From NCBI GenBank assembly GCA_902802565.1, contig CADCMP010000003.1, positions 1 to 64,000 on the forward strand: a stretch of DNA of 64,000 nt. The letters are read 5' to 3'. This stretch comes from Oscillospiraceae bacterium. Lineage in GTDB: Bacteria > Bacillota > Clostridia > Oscillospirales > Oscillospiraceae. Under the pieces are notes generated by a model that saw nothing but the letters and a program-made list of their open reading frames with translations, was not told the DNA's origin and searched no databases. Of this stretch, positions 33,490 to 43,110 are shown in pieces; positions within the stretch are counted from its first letter, which is position 1; each line of letters starts with the position of its first letter. The translations under genes and the position numbers were made by a program.

Positions 33490-34184
33490 TAAAACAACCT
33501 CAACGATAATTGATATCCCGATTCCGCAAGGAAAAACAGTTTGTTCAGCAAATACTGAGTTGCAGAAGACAGCGGACGGCCGAGCAGCCCCGATGCGACT
33601 AAAACAAGCAGTATCATCATACCGTAACGTTCATAACGCATCAGAGTACGGTACTGTTCATCGGACAGCAAGGAAAACAACACCTTGGAACCGTCCAGCG
33701 GCGGAATGGGAAGAATATTAAAGACTGCAAAACCCAGACTCATATAAGCCGTGATCTGGAGCATGTCCAGAACAATACCGGCAAATTCACTCTTTCCGTT
33801 GAGAACCGGAAAGAAAAAGCCGTAAAGAAAAAGAAAAATGACAGCAATGATCACATTAGAGACGGGTCCGGCAAGAGCAGTGATGGCCATCCCCTTCTTC
33901 GGATTTTTAAACCGATTCATATTTACAGGAACCGGTTTTGCCCAGCCGAATCGAAAGAACACCATCATCAGAAGTCCCATGATATCGATATGACGAATGG
34001 GATTTAATGTCAGTCTTCCCTGTCGTTTGGCAGTATCGTCTCCCAGAGAATACGCGACCGCGCCATGGCTGAGTTCGTGCAGTGTAATGCAAAGAAGCGC
34101 AGGAATGACGCCGAATACCATTTCCAGGAGATAATTCCAGTTTAGTCCGTTCCATATAGTCTGAACAGTATTAATAAGAGTCAC
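33489..34184 (-). CDS. Site-2 protease family membrane metallopeptidase (M50)
   Basis: The 231-residue membrane protein has the zinc motif HELSH at 36-40 inside a membrane helix, and the second metal motif in NILPIPPLDGSK further on. At least four hydrophobic segments are visible. Substrate unknown; relatives such as YwhC lie next to scpA in many Firmicutes. The annotated start is a GTG whose ribosome site (GGAAGG) runs directly into it; the true start may be a few codons later. Confidence 0.9.
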   Translation of the reverse strand: MTLINTVQTIWNGLNWNYLLEMVFGVIPALLCITLHELSHGAVAYSLGDDTAKRQGRLTLNPIRHIDIMGLLMMVFFRFGWAKPVPVNMNRFKNPKKGMAITALAGPVSNVIIAVIFLFLYGFFFPVLNGKSEFAGIVLDMLQITAYMSLGFAVFNILPIPPLDGSKVLFSLLSDEQYRTLMRYERYGMMILLVLVASGLLGRPLSSATQYLLNKLFFLAESGYQLSLRLF

Positions 34185-34259
34185 CTTCCAAGTTGCGTGA
34201 AAACATAGTTTTCCACCTTATGGTAATGCACATTTTACCATATCACAGCAGGCAAAAAC

Positions 34260-34288
34260 AATACCGGCTAGCAGATGCTGCCGGTATT
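34260..34288 (-). terminator. Terminator after engB
   Basis: A 9-base-pair stem (AATACCGGC/GCCGGTATT) with an inner AGC/GCT pairing and a GTTTTTG tail on the minus strand, five bases after the engB stop codon. Confidence 0.8.
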
Positions 34289-34292
34289 GAAT

Positions 34293-34880
34293 CTATCTGA
34301 TATATGGAACGATCGCGTTGATCAGCTCATTTTTGCCGGTACCCTTCATTGCTGAGAACAGAATACAAGGAAAATCTTCTGCAAGATTCAGTTCTTCCCG
34401 AATCATCTTTGGATTCTCGCGAGACTCTGTTTTATTCAGCTTGTCACATTTGTTGAGCAGGATGATGTATGGTTTTCCTGAATAATCAAACCATTCCTTC
34501 ATCTGTCGGTCATCCGCAGTGGGTTTATGTCTGGAATCCAAGATCAAAACACCGAGATCAAAGCGGTTGAGATCCGAAAAATAGGATTCCATCAGTTTGT
34601 TCCAGCGCTCCTTCTCGGACTGAGAAACCTTAGCATAGCCATAACCGGGTAGATCCACCAGATAAAACTTTTTGTCCACAAGAAAATAGTTGACATGAAT
34701 CGTTTTTCCTGGAACGGAACTAACTCGTGCAAAATTCTTTCGGTTCAGCAGTTTGTTGATCACTGATGATTTTCCGACATTGGATTTACCGGAAAAAACA
34801 ATGTTTATCTTGCCATCATTGAGAAACTTGTTCGGCTGAGCCACGGAAGTCACAAATTCAACGTTATTAAAATTGATCAA
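34293..34880 (-). CDS. engB: Ribosome biogenesis GTP-binding protein EngB (YsxC/YihA)
   Basis: GTPase needed for 50S subunit assembly. The 195-residue product has G1 GKSNVGKSS (31-39), G3 DLPGYG, G4 NKCD and the family's KTIHVNYFLV switch region. It follows lon by 13 bases, the classic lon-ysxC pair of Bacillus, and ends at a terminator. Confidence 0.95.
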   Translation of the reverse strand: MINFNNVEFVTSVAQPNKFLNDGKINIVFSGKSNVGKSSVINKLLNRKNFARVSSVPGKTIHVNYFLVDKKFYLVDLPGYGYAKVSQSEKERWNKLMESYFSDLNRFDLGVLILDSRHKPTADDRQMKEWFDYSGKPYIILLNKCDKLNKTESRENPKMIREELNLAEDFPCILFSAMKGTGKNELINAIVPYIR

Positions 34881-34893
34881 ATCATCACCTCAA

Positions 34894-37293
34894 TCACTGA
34901 GAAAGACGAGCGGACTTTTTGCCTTTGGACTGGGCCGGCATGACTGCAGCACCATGATTCTGTTTCTTCAATGTCGGTAAAACGATATCCAGGATGTTGT
35001 CCACATGACTGGCCGGAACGAACTGAAGGGATTCCTTGACCTCGGGGTCGATCTGTTCCAGATCGACAAAGTTATCCTGAGGAATAATTACCGTTTTGAT
35101 GCCGTTTCGCAAGGCAGCCATCGTCTTTTCACGAAGACCTCCGATAGGAAGAATCCTTCCGCGAAGAGTGATCTCACCGGTCATGGCGACATCATGACGC
35201 ACGGGTGTTTTCGTCAGCGAGGAGATCAACGCCATGCACACGGTAATCCCGGCGGAAGGTCCGTCTTTCGGAACAGCACCTTCCGGGAAATGAATGTGGA
35301 TATCATTTGATTTGTAGAATTCCGGATCGATACCAAGAACATCCGAGCGGCTGCGAATATAAGTCAATGCTGCCTTGGCGGATTCTTTCATCACCTGACC
35401 GAGGTTGCCGGTCAGTTCCAAAGTGCCGTTTCCCGGTACCACTGCAGTCTCCACATCCAGCACTTCTCCGCCGACCTGTGTCCAGGCAAGTCCGTGTACA
35501 AGACCGATGGTATCTTTCTTGACATTCGGTTCCCGCTTATAGCGGACCGGCCCAAGGTAATCTGCAAGATTCTTGCTGTTGATGGTGACGGTCTTGTAAT
35601 CCCCGTCCACGATATGGGTTGTCACCTTGCGGCAGATGGAGCCGATATGGCGTTCCAGCACACGAACACCGGATTCCCGGGTATACATGGAGATAATCTG
35701 ATCCAGTGCTTTGTCGTTGATTTTCAGCTGTTTGGAAGACAGCCCGTGTTTGTCCCGCTGCTTTGGAATGAGATAGTTCTGAGCGATATGAATCTTCTCA
35801 CGGTCCGTATAACTGCTCAGTTCGATCACTTCCATGCGGTCCAGAAGCGGACGAGGAATGGTATCCACCGTGTTGGCAGTCATGATGAACATGGTTTCGG
35901 ACAGATCCCAGGGGATCTCAAGATAGCGGTCCCGGAATGAATTGTTCTGTTCGGAATCCAGTGCTTCCAGAAGTGCGGAAGACGGATCGCCGCGAAAATC
36001 ATGTCCCAGTTTATCGATCTCATCAAAAACGATGAGAGGATTTTTGCTTTTTGCCTGTATGATACCGGTGATGATTCTGCCCGGCATGGCACCGATGTAT
36101 GTCTTGCGGTGACCGCGGATCTCTGCTTCGTCACTGACTCCGCCAAGCGAGATTCGGATCAGTTTGCGGTTTGTAGCTCTGGCAACAGACTTTGCAATAC
36201 TGGTCTTGCCGGTCCCCGGAGGTCCGACGAGGCATAATAGTCCGCCTGTAATCTTGTCGGTCTGTTTCCGTACCGCCAGATACTCGACAATGCGTTCCTT
36301 GATCTTTTCGAGACCGTAATGATCTTCGTCCAGAATGGTTCGTGCCTTGTCCAGATCCAGTGTCTCCTCGGTTCGTTCATTCCATGGAAGTGACAGGCAG
36401 GTATCCAGATAACCGCGGATCACAGCGGCTTCTGCAGAACCGGGCTGCTGTTTGGAAAGTGAACTAACTTCCTTCAGCAGTTTTTCACGGGTCTCTTCAT
36501 CCGTAAGCTGAAGAGATTCAATCTTCTGACGGTATTCGTCGATTTCAGAAAGCAGATCCTCTTCGTCTCCCAGTTCTTTGTGGATGATCTTCAGCTCTTC
36601 GTGAAGGAAGTATTCACGCTGGGCTTTATTCATCTGCTCGTTAGTGGCTTCGACAAGTTCCTGCTCTATGGACAGTACAGCCAGTTCCTGAACCAGCATC
36701 CCGTTGAGCATGGCAAGTCGTTTGCTGGGGATCAGTTCTTCCAGAAGCTTCTGTTTGTCGCCAAATCTGAAATTAATATGGTTGGCGATAAAATCAGAAA
36801 CGTATCCGGGATCCTTGCTTGCAAAGATGTTCAGTACGGTTTCCGGAGCTACGGAATTAGTTATATGAACATACTCTTCAAACAGTTCAACGCTGTTGCG
36901 GACAAGTGCTTCTTTCCTTGCTTCACTGACACGGTCCGGTTTGTCAGAAAGCTTTTCCACATCCACATAAAAACTGGGTGATTCGGACACGACATCCAGG
37001 ATCCGGCCGCGATACAGTCCTTCCACCATGATTCGGGCGGAAGAGCCGTTGGGCTGGCGAAGCTGCTGGCGGATACGGCATACCGTGCCTATGGAATACA
37101 CATCATCGGCAGATGGAATATCCTTCAGAATGTCTTTCTGTGTTACAAGAAATATGATCTGATCGGCTCCCATAGCAAAATTAAGAGCGGCCATGGAAGC
37201 AGACCGTTCAATATCAAATGTTAAAAGCATGCCGGGAAAAGCGGTCATCCCGCGCATGGCGATCATCGGCAGTCCTCTTGTTGTATTTGTCAT
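34894..37293 (-). CDS. lon: ATP-dependent protease La (Lon)
   Basis: Cytoplasmic AAA+ serine protease that removes misfolded and regulatory proteins. The 799-residue product has an N-terminal substrate domain (starting LPMIAMRGMTAFPGM), Walker A GPPGTGKTS, Walker B IVFDEIDKLG, and the protease domain. The catalytic serine lies in PKDGPSAGIT, with the partner lysine downstream. The start has GGAGGTGAGG. It has its own extended -10 promoter and is cut off from clpX by a hairpin. I saw no CIRCE or CtsR-type operator. Confidence 0.96.
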   Translation of the reverse strand: MTNTTRGLPMIAMRGMTAFPGMLLTFDIERSASMAALNFAMGADQIIFLVTQKDILKDIPSADDVYSIGTVCRIRQQLRQPNGSSARIMVEGLYRGRILDVVSESPSFYVDVEKLSDKPDRVSEARKEALVRNSVELFEEYVHITNSVAPETVLNIFASKDPGYVSDFIANHINFRFGDKQKLLEELIPSKRLAMLNGMLVQELAVLSIEQELVEATNEQMNKAQREYFLHEELKIIHKELGDEEDLLSEIDEYRQKIESLQLTDEETREKLLKEVSSLSKQQPGSAEAAVIRGYLDTCLSLPWNERTEETLDLDKARTILDEDHYGLEKIKERIVEYLAVRKQTDKITGGLLCLVGPPGTGKTSIAKSVARATNRKLIRISLGGVSDEAEIRGHRKTYIGAMPGRIITGIIQAKSKNPLIVFDEIDKLGHDFRGDPSSALLEALDSEQNNSFRDRYLEIPWDLSETMFIMTANTVDTIPRPLLDRMEVIELSSYTDREKIHIAQNYLIPKQRDKHGLSSKQLKINDKALDQIISMYTRESGVRVLERHIGSICRKVTTHIVDGDYKTVTINSKNLADYLGPVRYKREPNVKKDTIGLVHGLAWTQVGGEVLDVETAVVPGNGTLELTGNLGQVMKESAKAALTYIRSRSDVLGIDPEFYKSNDIHIHFPEGAVPKDGPSAGITVCMALISSLTKTPVRHDVAMTGEITLRGRILPIGGLREKTMAALRNGIKTVIIPQDNFVDLEQIDPEVKESLQFVPASHVDNILDIVLPTLKKQNHGAAVMPAQSKGKKSARLSQ

Positions 37294-37324
37294 AGGACCT
37301 CACCTCCGCGTTAAAAGTGAAGAT

Positions 37325-37333
37325 ATTATACCA
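37325..37333 (-). promoter_or_regulatory. Extended -10 promoter of lon
   Basis: TGGTATAAT on the minus strand, about 35 bases before the lon ATG. No good -35 box is seen at 17 bases; the TGn extension may compensate. Confidence 0.5.
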
Positions 37334-37375
37334 TCAAACCATGTACAGGCATGTGGTATATACAACGGATTAAAT

Positions 37376-37399
37376 AAGACAGAGCTAATGCTCTGTCTT
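37376..37399 (-). terminator. Terminator after clpX
   Basis: A 10-base-pair perfect stem (AAGACAGAGC/GCTCTGTCTT) with a four-base loop, 12 bases after the clpX stop codon. The tail (ATTTAATCC) is only weakly T-rich. Confidence 0.65.
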
Positions 37400-37411
37400 A
37401 ATAATCAGTAA

Positions 37412-38677
37412 TTAGGAAATATTGCGTCCCTTGGTTTTTTTGCGAACAACAATGGGATCGGACAACTGTTTGACGGAATCCGCTGTGATGACTACTTTTT
37501 CAATCTCATCATCAGAAGGCACTTGATACATAATATCCGTCATGGTGCGTTCCATTACGCTGCGAAGTCCGCGGGCGCCGATCTCCATAGCCAGAGCGCT
37601 GTCAGCAATTGCATCCAGTGCGGAAGGCTCAAAATCAAGATCCACGTTATCAAACTCCATGAGCGCCTTATACTGTTTCGTCATGGCGTTTTTGGGTTCG
37701 GTCAGTATCCGGACAAGGTCCTCTCTGGTCAGAGAATTCAGAGAAGCGATGACAGGAAGACGACCGATCAGTTCCGGAATGATACCAAACTGAAGAAGAT
37801 CGTGCTGCTGCACATTGGCAAACAGAGCACCGAGATCCTGATCCTTCTTGCTCTTGATCTCTGCTTCAAATCCCATGGATTTTTTATCCATCCGCTTTTC
37901 AATGATCTTATCCAGGCCATCAAATGCTCCTCCGCAGATAAAGAGGATATTCGTAGTATCGACCTGAATAAACTCCTGATGCGGATGTTTGCGGCCACCC
38001 TGAGGAGGTACATTGGCGACGGTGCCTTCCAGCAGTTTCAGCAATGCCTGCTGAACGCCTTCGCCGGAAACATCGCGGGTTATGGAAGTGTTCTCGCTTT
38101 TACGGGCGATCTTATCAAGCTCATCGATATAGATAATGCCCTTTTCCGCACGTTCCACATCAAAATCAGCTGCCTGCAGGAGCTTAAGGAGAATATTCTC
38201 CACGTCTTCACCGACATATCCGGCCTCCGTCAAGGTAGTGGCATCTGCAATTGCAAAAGGCACATCCAGCATCTTGGCGAGGGTCTGAGCAAACAGTGTT
38301 TTACCGCTTCCGGTTGGACCAATCAGAAGGATATTGGACTTCTGCAGTTCAACATCATTTTCATGATTGTGGAGAATGCGCTTGTAATGATTGTATACCG
38401 CTACCGAAAGGACGATCTTTGCCTTTTCCTGGCCGATAATATAATCGTCCAGATGTTTGCGGATATCCATAGGTTTCGGCAGTTCGTCAAAACTGATCGC
38501 TTCCCCGTTTGCGCCTTCCAGTGTAGGTTCATATCCTTCCTCGATGATGCTGGTACAGAGACGCACGCACTCATCACAGATATAGGAACCATTGCCGGCG
38601 ATCAACCGGTTGACAAGAGACTGCGGTTTGCCGCAAAATGAACACTTTATGCTTCTTTTATCGTCCGATTTTGCCAT
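37412..38677 (-). CDS. clpX: ATP-dependent Clp protease ATP-binding subunit ClpX
   Basis: AAA+ unfoldase that feeds substrates to ClpP. The 421-residue product has the N-terminal zinc finger with C12, C15, C34 and C37, Walker A GPTGSGKT near 116, Walker [11 protein letters not shown], the GYVGEDVE pore loop and the ClpP-binding IGF-type loop region. It follows clpP after a short hairpin. Order tig-clpP-clpX-lon is the standard quality-control cluster. Confidence 0.97.
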   Translation of the reverse strand: MAKSDDKRSIKCSFCGKPQSLVNRLIAGNGSYICDECVRLCTSIIEEGYEPTLEGANGEAISFDELPKPMDIRKHLDDYIIGQEKAKIVLSVAVYNHYKRILHNHENDVELQKSNILLIGPTGSGKTLFAQTLAKMLDVPFAIADATTLTEAGYVGEDVENILLKLLQAADFDVERAEKGIIYIDELDKIARKSENTSITRDVSGEGVQQALLKLLEGTVANVPPQGGRKHPHQEFIQVDTTNILFICGGAFDGLDKIIEKRMDKKSMGFEAEIKSKKDQDLGALFANVQQHDLLQFGIIPELIGRLPVIASLNSLTREDLVRILTEPKNAMTKQYKALMEFDNVDLDFEPSALDAIADSALAMEIGARGLRSVMERTMTDIMYQVPSDDEIEKVVITADSVKQLSDPIVVRKKTKGRNIS

Positions 38678-38706
38678 TTTTTCACATCCTATCTATATTG
38701 CGTAAA

Positions 38707-38729
38707 GGGGGAACGAATTCTGTTCCCCC
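38707..38729 (-). other. Hairpin between clpP and clpX
   Basis: An 8-base-pair G/C-rich stem (GGGGGAAC/GTTCCCCC) with a seven-base loop in the clpP-clpX gap. It lacks a T-run, so it is more likely an mRNA stabiliser or processing site than a terminator. Confidence 0.55.
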
Positions 38730-38738
38730 TGATACAAA

Positions 38739-39320
38739 TCATCTTTTATAGATAACTTTATCGATCAGACCATACTCTTTTGCTTCTTCGGCACTCATAA
38801 AGTGATCCCGCTCACAGTCCCGCTCGATTTCTTCGATGGATCTACCTGTGTTGCCTGCTAAGATCTCGTTGAGTTTCTTCTTGATCTTCAGAATATGTTC
38901 TGCCTGGATCTGAATATCCGTAGCCTGTCCCTGACTTCCGCCGGAAGGCTGGTGGATCATGATTTCCGAATTCGGAAGAGCAATACGTTTTCCCTTAGCA
39001 CCGGAAGAGAGCAGAAATGCGCCCATAGAAGCAGCCATGCCGATGCAAATCGTGGAAACATCCGGCTTGATATACTGCATAGTATCATAAATTGCCAGAC
39101 CGGAGGTAACACTTCCACCAGGTGAATTGATATAGAACTGAATGTCCTTATCCGGATCCTGCGCTTCCAGGAAAAGAAGCTGAGCAACGATCACGCTGGC
39201 AGAGGCGTCATTGACTTCTTCGGAAAGCATCACGATGCGATCACTGAGCAGTCTGGAAAAAATATCATAGCTGCGTTCGCCGCGGCTGGTCTGTTCAACA
39301 ACATATGGGATAAGACTCAT
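38739..39320 (-). CDS. clpP: ATP-dependent Clp protease proteolytic subunit
   Basis: Barrel-shaped serine protease that works with ClpX. The 193-residue product has the full catalytic triad: S98 in GMAASMG, H123 in MIHQPSGG and D172 in [17 protein letters not shown] lies before the ATG. It is placed 31 bases after trigger factor, in the normal order. Confidence 0.97.
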   Translation of the reverse strand: MSLIPYVVEQTSRGERSYDIFSRLLSDRIVMLSEEVNDASASVIVAQLLFLEAQDPDKDIQFYINSPGGSVTSGLAIYDTMQYIKPDVSTICIGMAASMGAFLLSSGAKGKRIALPNSEIMIHQPSGGSQGQATDIQIQAEHILKIKKKLNEILAGNTGRSIEEIERDCERDHFMSAEEAKEYGLIDKVIYKR

Positions 39321-39351
39321 AACGTATTACCTCCCAATCGATTAAGGTTGT

Positions 39352-40809
39352 TTATTCCTTGGTTTCCTCTTCGGCAGGTGCTTCTTCTTTGGGTTCGGCC
39401 GGAGCTTCTTCCTTCGCAGCAGCTTTCTTGGTGGATCTGCGGGTGGTCTTTTTCTTGGGTTTCTCCTCCGCCTTTTCCTCTGCTTTTTCTGCCGGAGCTT
39501 CTTCCTTGACATAATCTTCGAATTTCTTGCCTTTTACGTTCTTGGCAGATTCTTCGATCATATCAGCGGCTTTTTCTTTCTTGTATTCATTGATAATGAA
39601 ATCACGGCTGAAGGCACTCAGGAGATCTTCGGGAGTTCCGCCGTATCCATCGCAGATGTCCTTGATGTATTTTTCGGCTTCTTCATCCGATACTTCAATG
39701 TTTTCCTGTTTAGCAACCGTCTCCAGAAGCACGTCGACACGGCACTGGAAATCAGCGGCAGGTTTGATCACGTTCTCCATGGTGTCTGCATCGATACCCA
39801 TCATGGATGCAAGCTGCTCGGTTGTAATATCAGCACCGCGGACACCGTAATTGGCGGCCTGATTGCGGATCATGTCTTCTGCCTTGTCCTTTACCATGAC
39901 TTCGGGAATTTCAACAGTCATGTTATCGGAAGCAATCTTAAGCAGATTGGAACGATAAGTGCTGTCGATCTCCTTCTGAAGGGATTCCAGCATCGTTTTC
40001 TTCAGATCAGCTTTGTATTCATCGAGAGTATCAAACTCGGAAACATCTTTTGCAAATTCATCATCCAGCTCGGGATATTCCGGAGCGGTCAGAGAGTTCA
40101 GTTTTACTTTGAAGACAACAGCCTTGCCGGCGAGATCTTCCACATAGTCCTCGGGGAAAGTGATGTCGAGATCTTTCTCTTCACCGGCTTTCATGCCGCA
40201 GACCTGTTCCTCAAATCCGGGAACAAAAGAGTTGGAGCCAAGTTCCAGGCTGTAACCTTCTGCCTTGCCGCCTTCGAACGGTTCGCCGTCCAGATAACCG
40301 TCAAAATCGATGTTGGCGGTATCGCCCATCTCTGCAGCGCGGTCAACGGACACCATACGTGCGTTGCGCTTCTGGACATTAGTCAGCTGTTCGTCCAGCT
40401 GTTCATCGGTAACTTCTGCTTCCGGTTTCTCAAGCTCGATTTCCTTATACTGGCCAAGCTCGGCAACAGGATAAAGCTCTACCGTGAATTTATAGGTTGC
40501 GGTAGCATCGTCATTGACATTCACGTCTACCAGCTGCGGGGTGCCCACATATCTGGTCTTGGATTCGGTGATGCCGAAACGGAATGCGTCGTTTCCGAGA
40601 TCATCGAGAGCATCCTGATAGAATACTTCTTTGCCATACATGCCTTCAATAACAGAACGCGGAGCTTTCCCTTTGCGGAAACCAGGAATGGAGATACTTC
40701 CACGATTGGCTAAGTATGCTTTATTGACTGCAGCTTCAAAGGATTCTGCATCAACTTCTACTTCAATTGTAGCTTTCTTGTCTTTTTCCTCTACATTTTT
40801 GACTATCAT
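39352..40809 (-). CDS. tig: Trigger factor
   Basis: Ribosome-bound chaperone and prolyl isomerase that meets nascent chains. The 485-residue product has the ribosome-binding domain with SIPGFRKGKAPRSVIE at about 37-52, the FKBP-type domain (about 150-235) and the helical C-terminal arms. It then has an extra tail of about 50 residues rich in Glu, Lys and Ala (APAEKAEEKAEEKPKKK and on) that ordinary trigger factors lack. First gene of the tig-clpP-clpX run; the promoter region upstream has TATAAT at 40864-40869 but no clear -35 box. Confidence 0.96.
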   Translation of the reverse strand: MIVKNVEEKDKKATIEVEVDAESFEAAVNKAYLANRGSISIPGFRKGKAPRSVIEGMYGKEVFYQDALDDLGNDAFRFGITESKTRYVGTPQLVDVNVNDDATATYKFTVELYPVAELGQYKEIELEKPEAEVTDEQLDEQLTNVQKRNARMVSVDRAAEMGDTANIDFDGYLDGEPFEGGKAEGYSLELGSNSFVPGFEEQVCGMKAGEEKDLDITFPEDYVEDLAGKAVVFKVKLNSLTAPEYPELDDEFAKDVSEFDTLDEYKADLKKTMLESLQKEIDSTYRSNLLKIASDNMTVEIPEVMVKDKAEDMIRNQAANYGVRGADITTEQLASMMGIDADTMENVIKPAADFQCRVDVLLETVAKQENIEVSDEEAEKYIKDICDGYGGTPEDLLSAFSRDFIINEYKKEKAADMIEESAKNVKGKKFEDYVKEEAPAEKAEEKAEEKPKKKTTRRSTKKAAAKEEAPAEPKEEAPAEEETKE

Positions 40810-40909
40810 TGGTATTAACTCCTTCTAATGTTATCTTAAACACATGCCAAAATATCTTATCAGATTATAGTAGTAAAATCAATCCAAAAATATGGCATTT
40901 GCTACAATG

Positions 40910-41599
40910 CTATAAAACTTTAAATGGAACGAAATTAAGATAATCAGCTGAAATCAGCCGAAACATAGTTCCGTTGTATTCTCCGTTGAAAGCGGATGAA
41001 CATGCCTTGGAATGGATATGACCGTAATAACAGTGACGAATGGAATGCTTTTTCAGGATTTCCAGTATTTCAGCACACTCGTAAGCACTATACTTTGGAG
41101 GATAGTGAAGAAATACGATCTTTTCCATTTCCCCGCCACTGTTGATGGATGCTTCGAGACGTATGCATTCCCGTTTCAGGATCTTCTCATGATGGGGATC
41201 GGCTTCTTCTTCATAGAACCATCCCCTGGTTCCACATATTGCGTAACGGTCTTCGTATACAAAGCTGTTGTTATGAAGAATGGAAATGGTATCCAGTCCG
41301 TTTTCCTCAAAGAAACGATCCGTCTTCTTTGCGGTAGACCACCAGTAATCATGGTTTCCCTTCAGGATGATCTTCTTTCCCGGCAACTCATTGATAAACT
41401 GGAAATCCGGCAATGACTCCTCCAGTGACATTCCCCAGGAAATATCCCCACAGAGCACAGTCCAGTCCTCATCGGTCACGACAGAATGAAAACCTTCCCG
41501 GATCTTGTCCACATAATCCTGCCATCGTCCGCCGAATACATCCATAGGCTTTTCGCTTCCCAGAGACAAATGCAGATCTCCTATTGCGAATAATGACAT
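40910..41599 (-). CDS. Calcineurin-like metallophosphoesterase
   Basis: The 229-residue protein carries the full metallophosphoesterase motif set: GDLHL (D8, H10), CGDISWG (D52), GNHDYWW (81-87), FLHYPP and GHIHSKA. These residues bind two metal ions. Substrate unknown; the family is annotated as a predicted phosphohydrolase in Clostridia. It follows thrC by 13 bases and is the last gene of the lepB-rbgA-rnhB-thrC unit. No terminator is obvious after it. Confidence 0.9.
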   Translation of the reverse strand: MSLFAIGDLHLSLGSEKPMDVFGGRWQDYVDKIREGFHSVVTDEDWTVLCGDISWGMSLEESLPDFQFINELPGKKIILKGNHDYWWSTAKKTDRFFEENGLDTISILHNNSFVYEDRYAICGTRGWFYEEEADPHHEKILKRECIRLEASINSGGEMEKIVFLHYPPKYSAYECAEILEILKKHSIRHCYYGHIHSKACSSAFNGEYNGTMFRLISADYLNFVPFKVL

Positions 41600-41612
41600 A
41601 GTTACCTCTTTG

Positions 41613-43094
41613 TTATGATAAGAACTGATCCACTACCGTGATCATATCTTCCTTTTCCGTTACACCGGTAAAGCGTACTTCCCTTTTGTCCAGGTCCTTA
41701 AGGGGTTCCGGAGCTTTCACACCGGTTGTTTCATTCAACGCATTGATCAGTTCCGCACCCAGGCAGTTATCCACGTTCTTGCCAAGTGCGCTGAGAACGC
41801 TGTCACAGAATTTATACGGACTGGCAGTAGAGAGCACGACGGTCGGAACGGTAGCGTTCTCTGTCCGGTACTGCTCCAGCACACGGAAAGCAACAGCCGT
41901 GTGAGTATCAATCAGATAATCCTCATCCTGATAGGATTTACGGATCATGTCTTTCGTTTCGGTGTCGTCACAGCATCCCGAGCGGAAATCTTCGCGAATG
42001 CTGGAGATGATCGCATCATCAACCTGATAGGAACCTTCGGAGAACAGCTGTTTCATCAAATCGCTCACCAGCTCGTCGTTCTGGGAAACAGTGAACAGAA
42101 GACGTTCCAGATTGCTGGAGACAAGGATATCCATGGACGGTGATATCGTCGTATAGAAAGGACGATTCTTATTGTATCTTCCTGTATTCAGAAAATCAGT
42201 CAGAACATTATTGGCGTTGCTGCAGCAGATCAGGTTCCCCACGGGAAGGCCCATTTTCTTGGCATACCAGCCGGCGAGGATGTCGCCGAAGTTTCCGGTA
42301 GGAACAGCGTAATCCAGTCTGTCGCCCCAGGAAATGTTTCCGGAATTGACGAAATCACAGTAAGCACTGAAATAGTATACGATCTGCGGAAGCAGTCGTC
42401 CCCAGTTGATGGAATTGGCGGAAGAGAGAAAATATCCACGTTCCGAGAGGACATCGGCAAATGCCTTATCACCAAAAATCTTCTTCACACCGGTCTGTGC
42501 ATCATCAAAATTGCCTTTGACCGCATAGACCAGTACGTTTCCGCCGGCCTGAGTCACCATCTGAAGTTTCTGAACGTTGGACACTCCATCGTCCGGATAG
42601 AATACAATGATTTTGGTTCCGTCAACATCGGCAAATCCGTCCAGAGCCGCTTTGCCGGTGTCACCGCTGGTGGCGACCAGAATGCACACATCTCTGGTCT
42701 CACCACATTTTTTCAGTGATCTGGTAAGAAGGTGCGGCAGCATCTGAAGAGCCAGATCCTTAAAGGCACAGGTCGGACCATGCCACAGCTCGAGACAGGC
42801 CGTGCTGCTGTCGACGAAATGAAGAGGAGTGACATCTTTGTGATCAAAGTTGGAACCATAGGACGCGGAGATGATGTCTTTCAGTTCTTCTTCCGAAAAA
42901 TCGGAAAGGTATTTCTCAAGGATTACCAGTGCACGTTCCTGATAGGACATGCTCCCCATGTTGCGAATCTCATCCATAGAGATTGACGGGATCGTTTCTG
43001 GTACAAACAGTCCGCCGTCAGGTGCAAGACCGCGGGAAATTGCCTCCGCTGCACTTACGGAATATCCTTTGTTTCTGGTGCTGATATAATTCAT
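41613..43094 (-). CDS. thrC: Threonine synthase
   Basis: PLP enzyme that converts O-phosphohomoserine to threonine. The 493-residue product belongs to the longer class I type and has the PLP lysine K112 in PTCAFKDLALQ and the phosphate-binding VATSGDTGKAAL and PTGNFGDILAG loops. No other threonine genes (hom, thrB) are near; it follows rnhB by 16 bases. No T-box or threonine leader fits in that small gap. Confidence 0.95.
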   Translation of the reverse strand: MNYISTRNKGYSVSAAEAISRGLAPDGGLFVPETIPSISMDEIRNMGSMSYQERALVILEKYLSDFSEEELKDIISASYGSNFDHKDVTPLHFVDSSTACLELWHGPTCAFKDLALQMLPHLLTRSLKKCGETRDVCILVATSGDTGKAALDGFADVDGTKIIVFYPDDGVSNVQKLQMVTQAGGNVLVYAVKGNFDDAQTGVKKIFGDKAFADVLSERGYFLSSANSINWGRLLPQIVYYFSAYCDFVNSGNISWGDRLDYAVPTGNFGDILAGWYAKKMGLPVGNLICCSNANNVLTDFLNTGRYNKNRPFYTTISPSMDILVSSNLERLLFTVSQNDELVSDLMKQLFSEGSYQVDDAIISSIREDFRSGCCDDTETKDMIRKSYQDEDYLIDTHTAVAFRVLEQYRTENATVPTVVLSTASPYKFCDSVLSALGKNVDNCLGAELINALNETTGVKAPEPLKDLDKREVRFTGVTEKEDMITVVDQFLS

Positions 43095-43110
43095 AACAAA
43101 TCTCCTCGGA

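Noticed and set aside
37331..37356. Imperfect inverted repeat upstream of the lon promoter, considered as a heat-shock operator.
   Set aside because: It matches neither the CIRCE element nor the CtsR repeat, and its arms match poorly.
37523..38641. A 372-codon plus-strand open frame opposite clpX.
   Set aside because: Antisense shadow; clpX is unambiguous.
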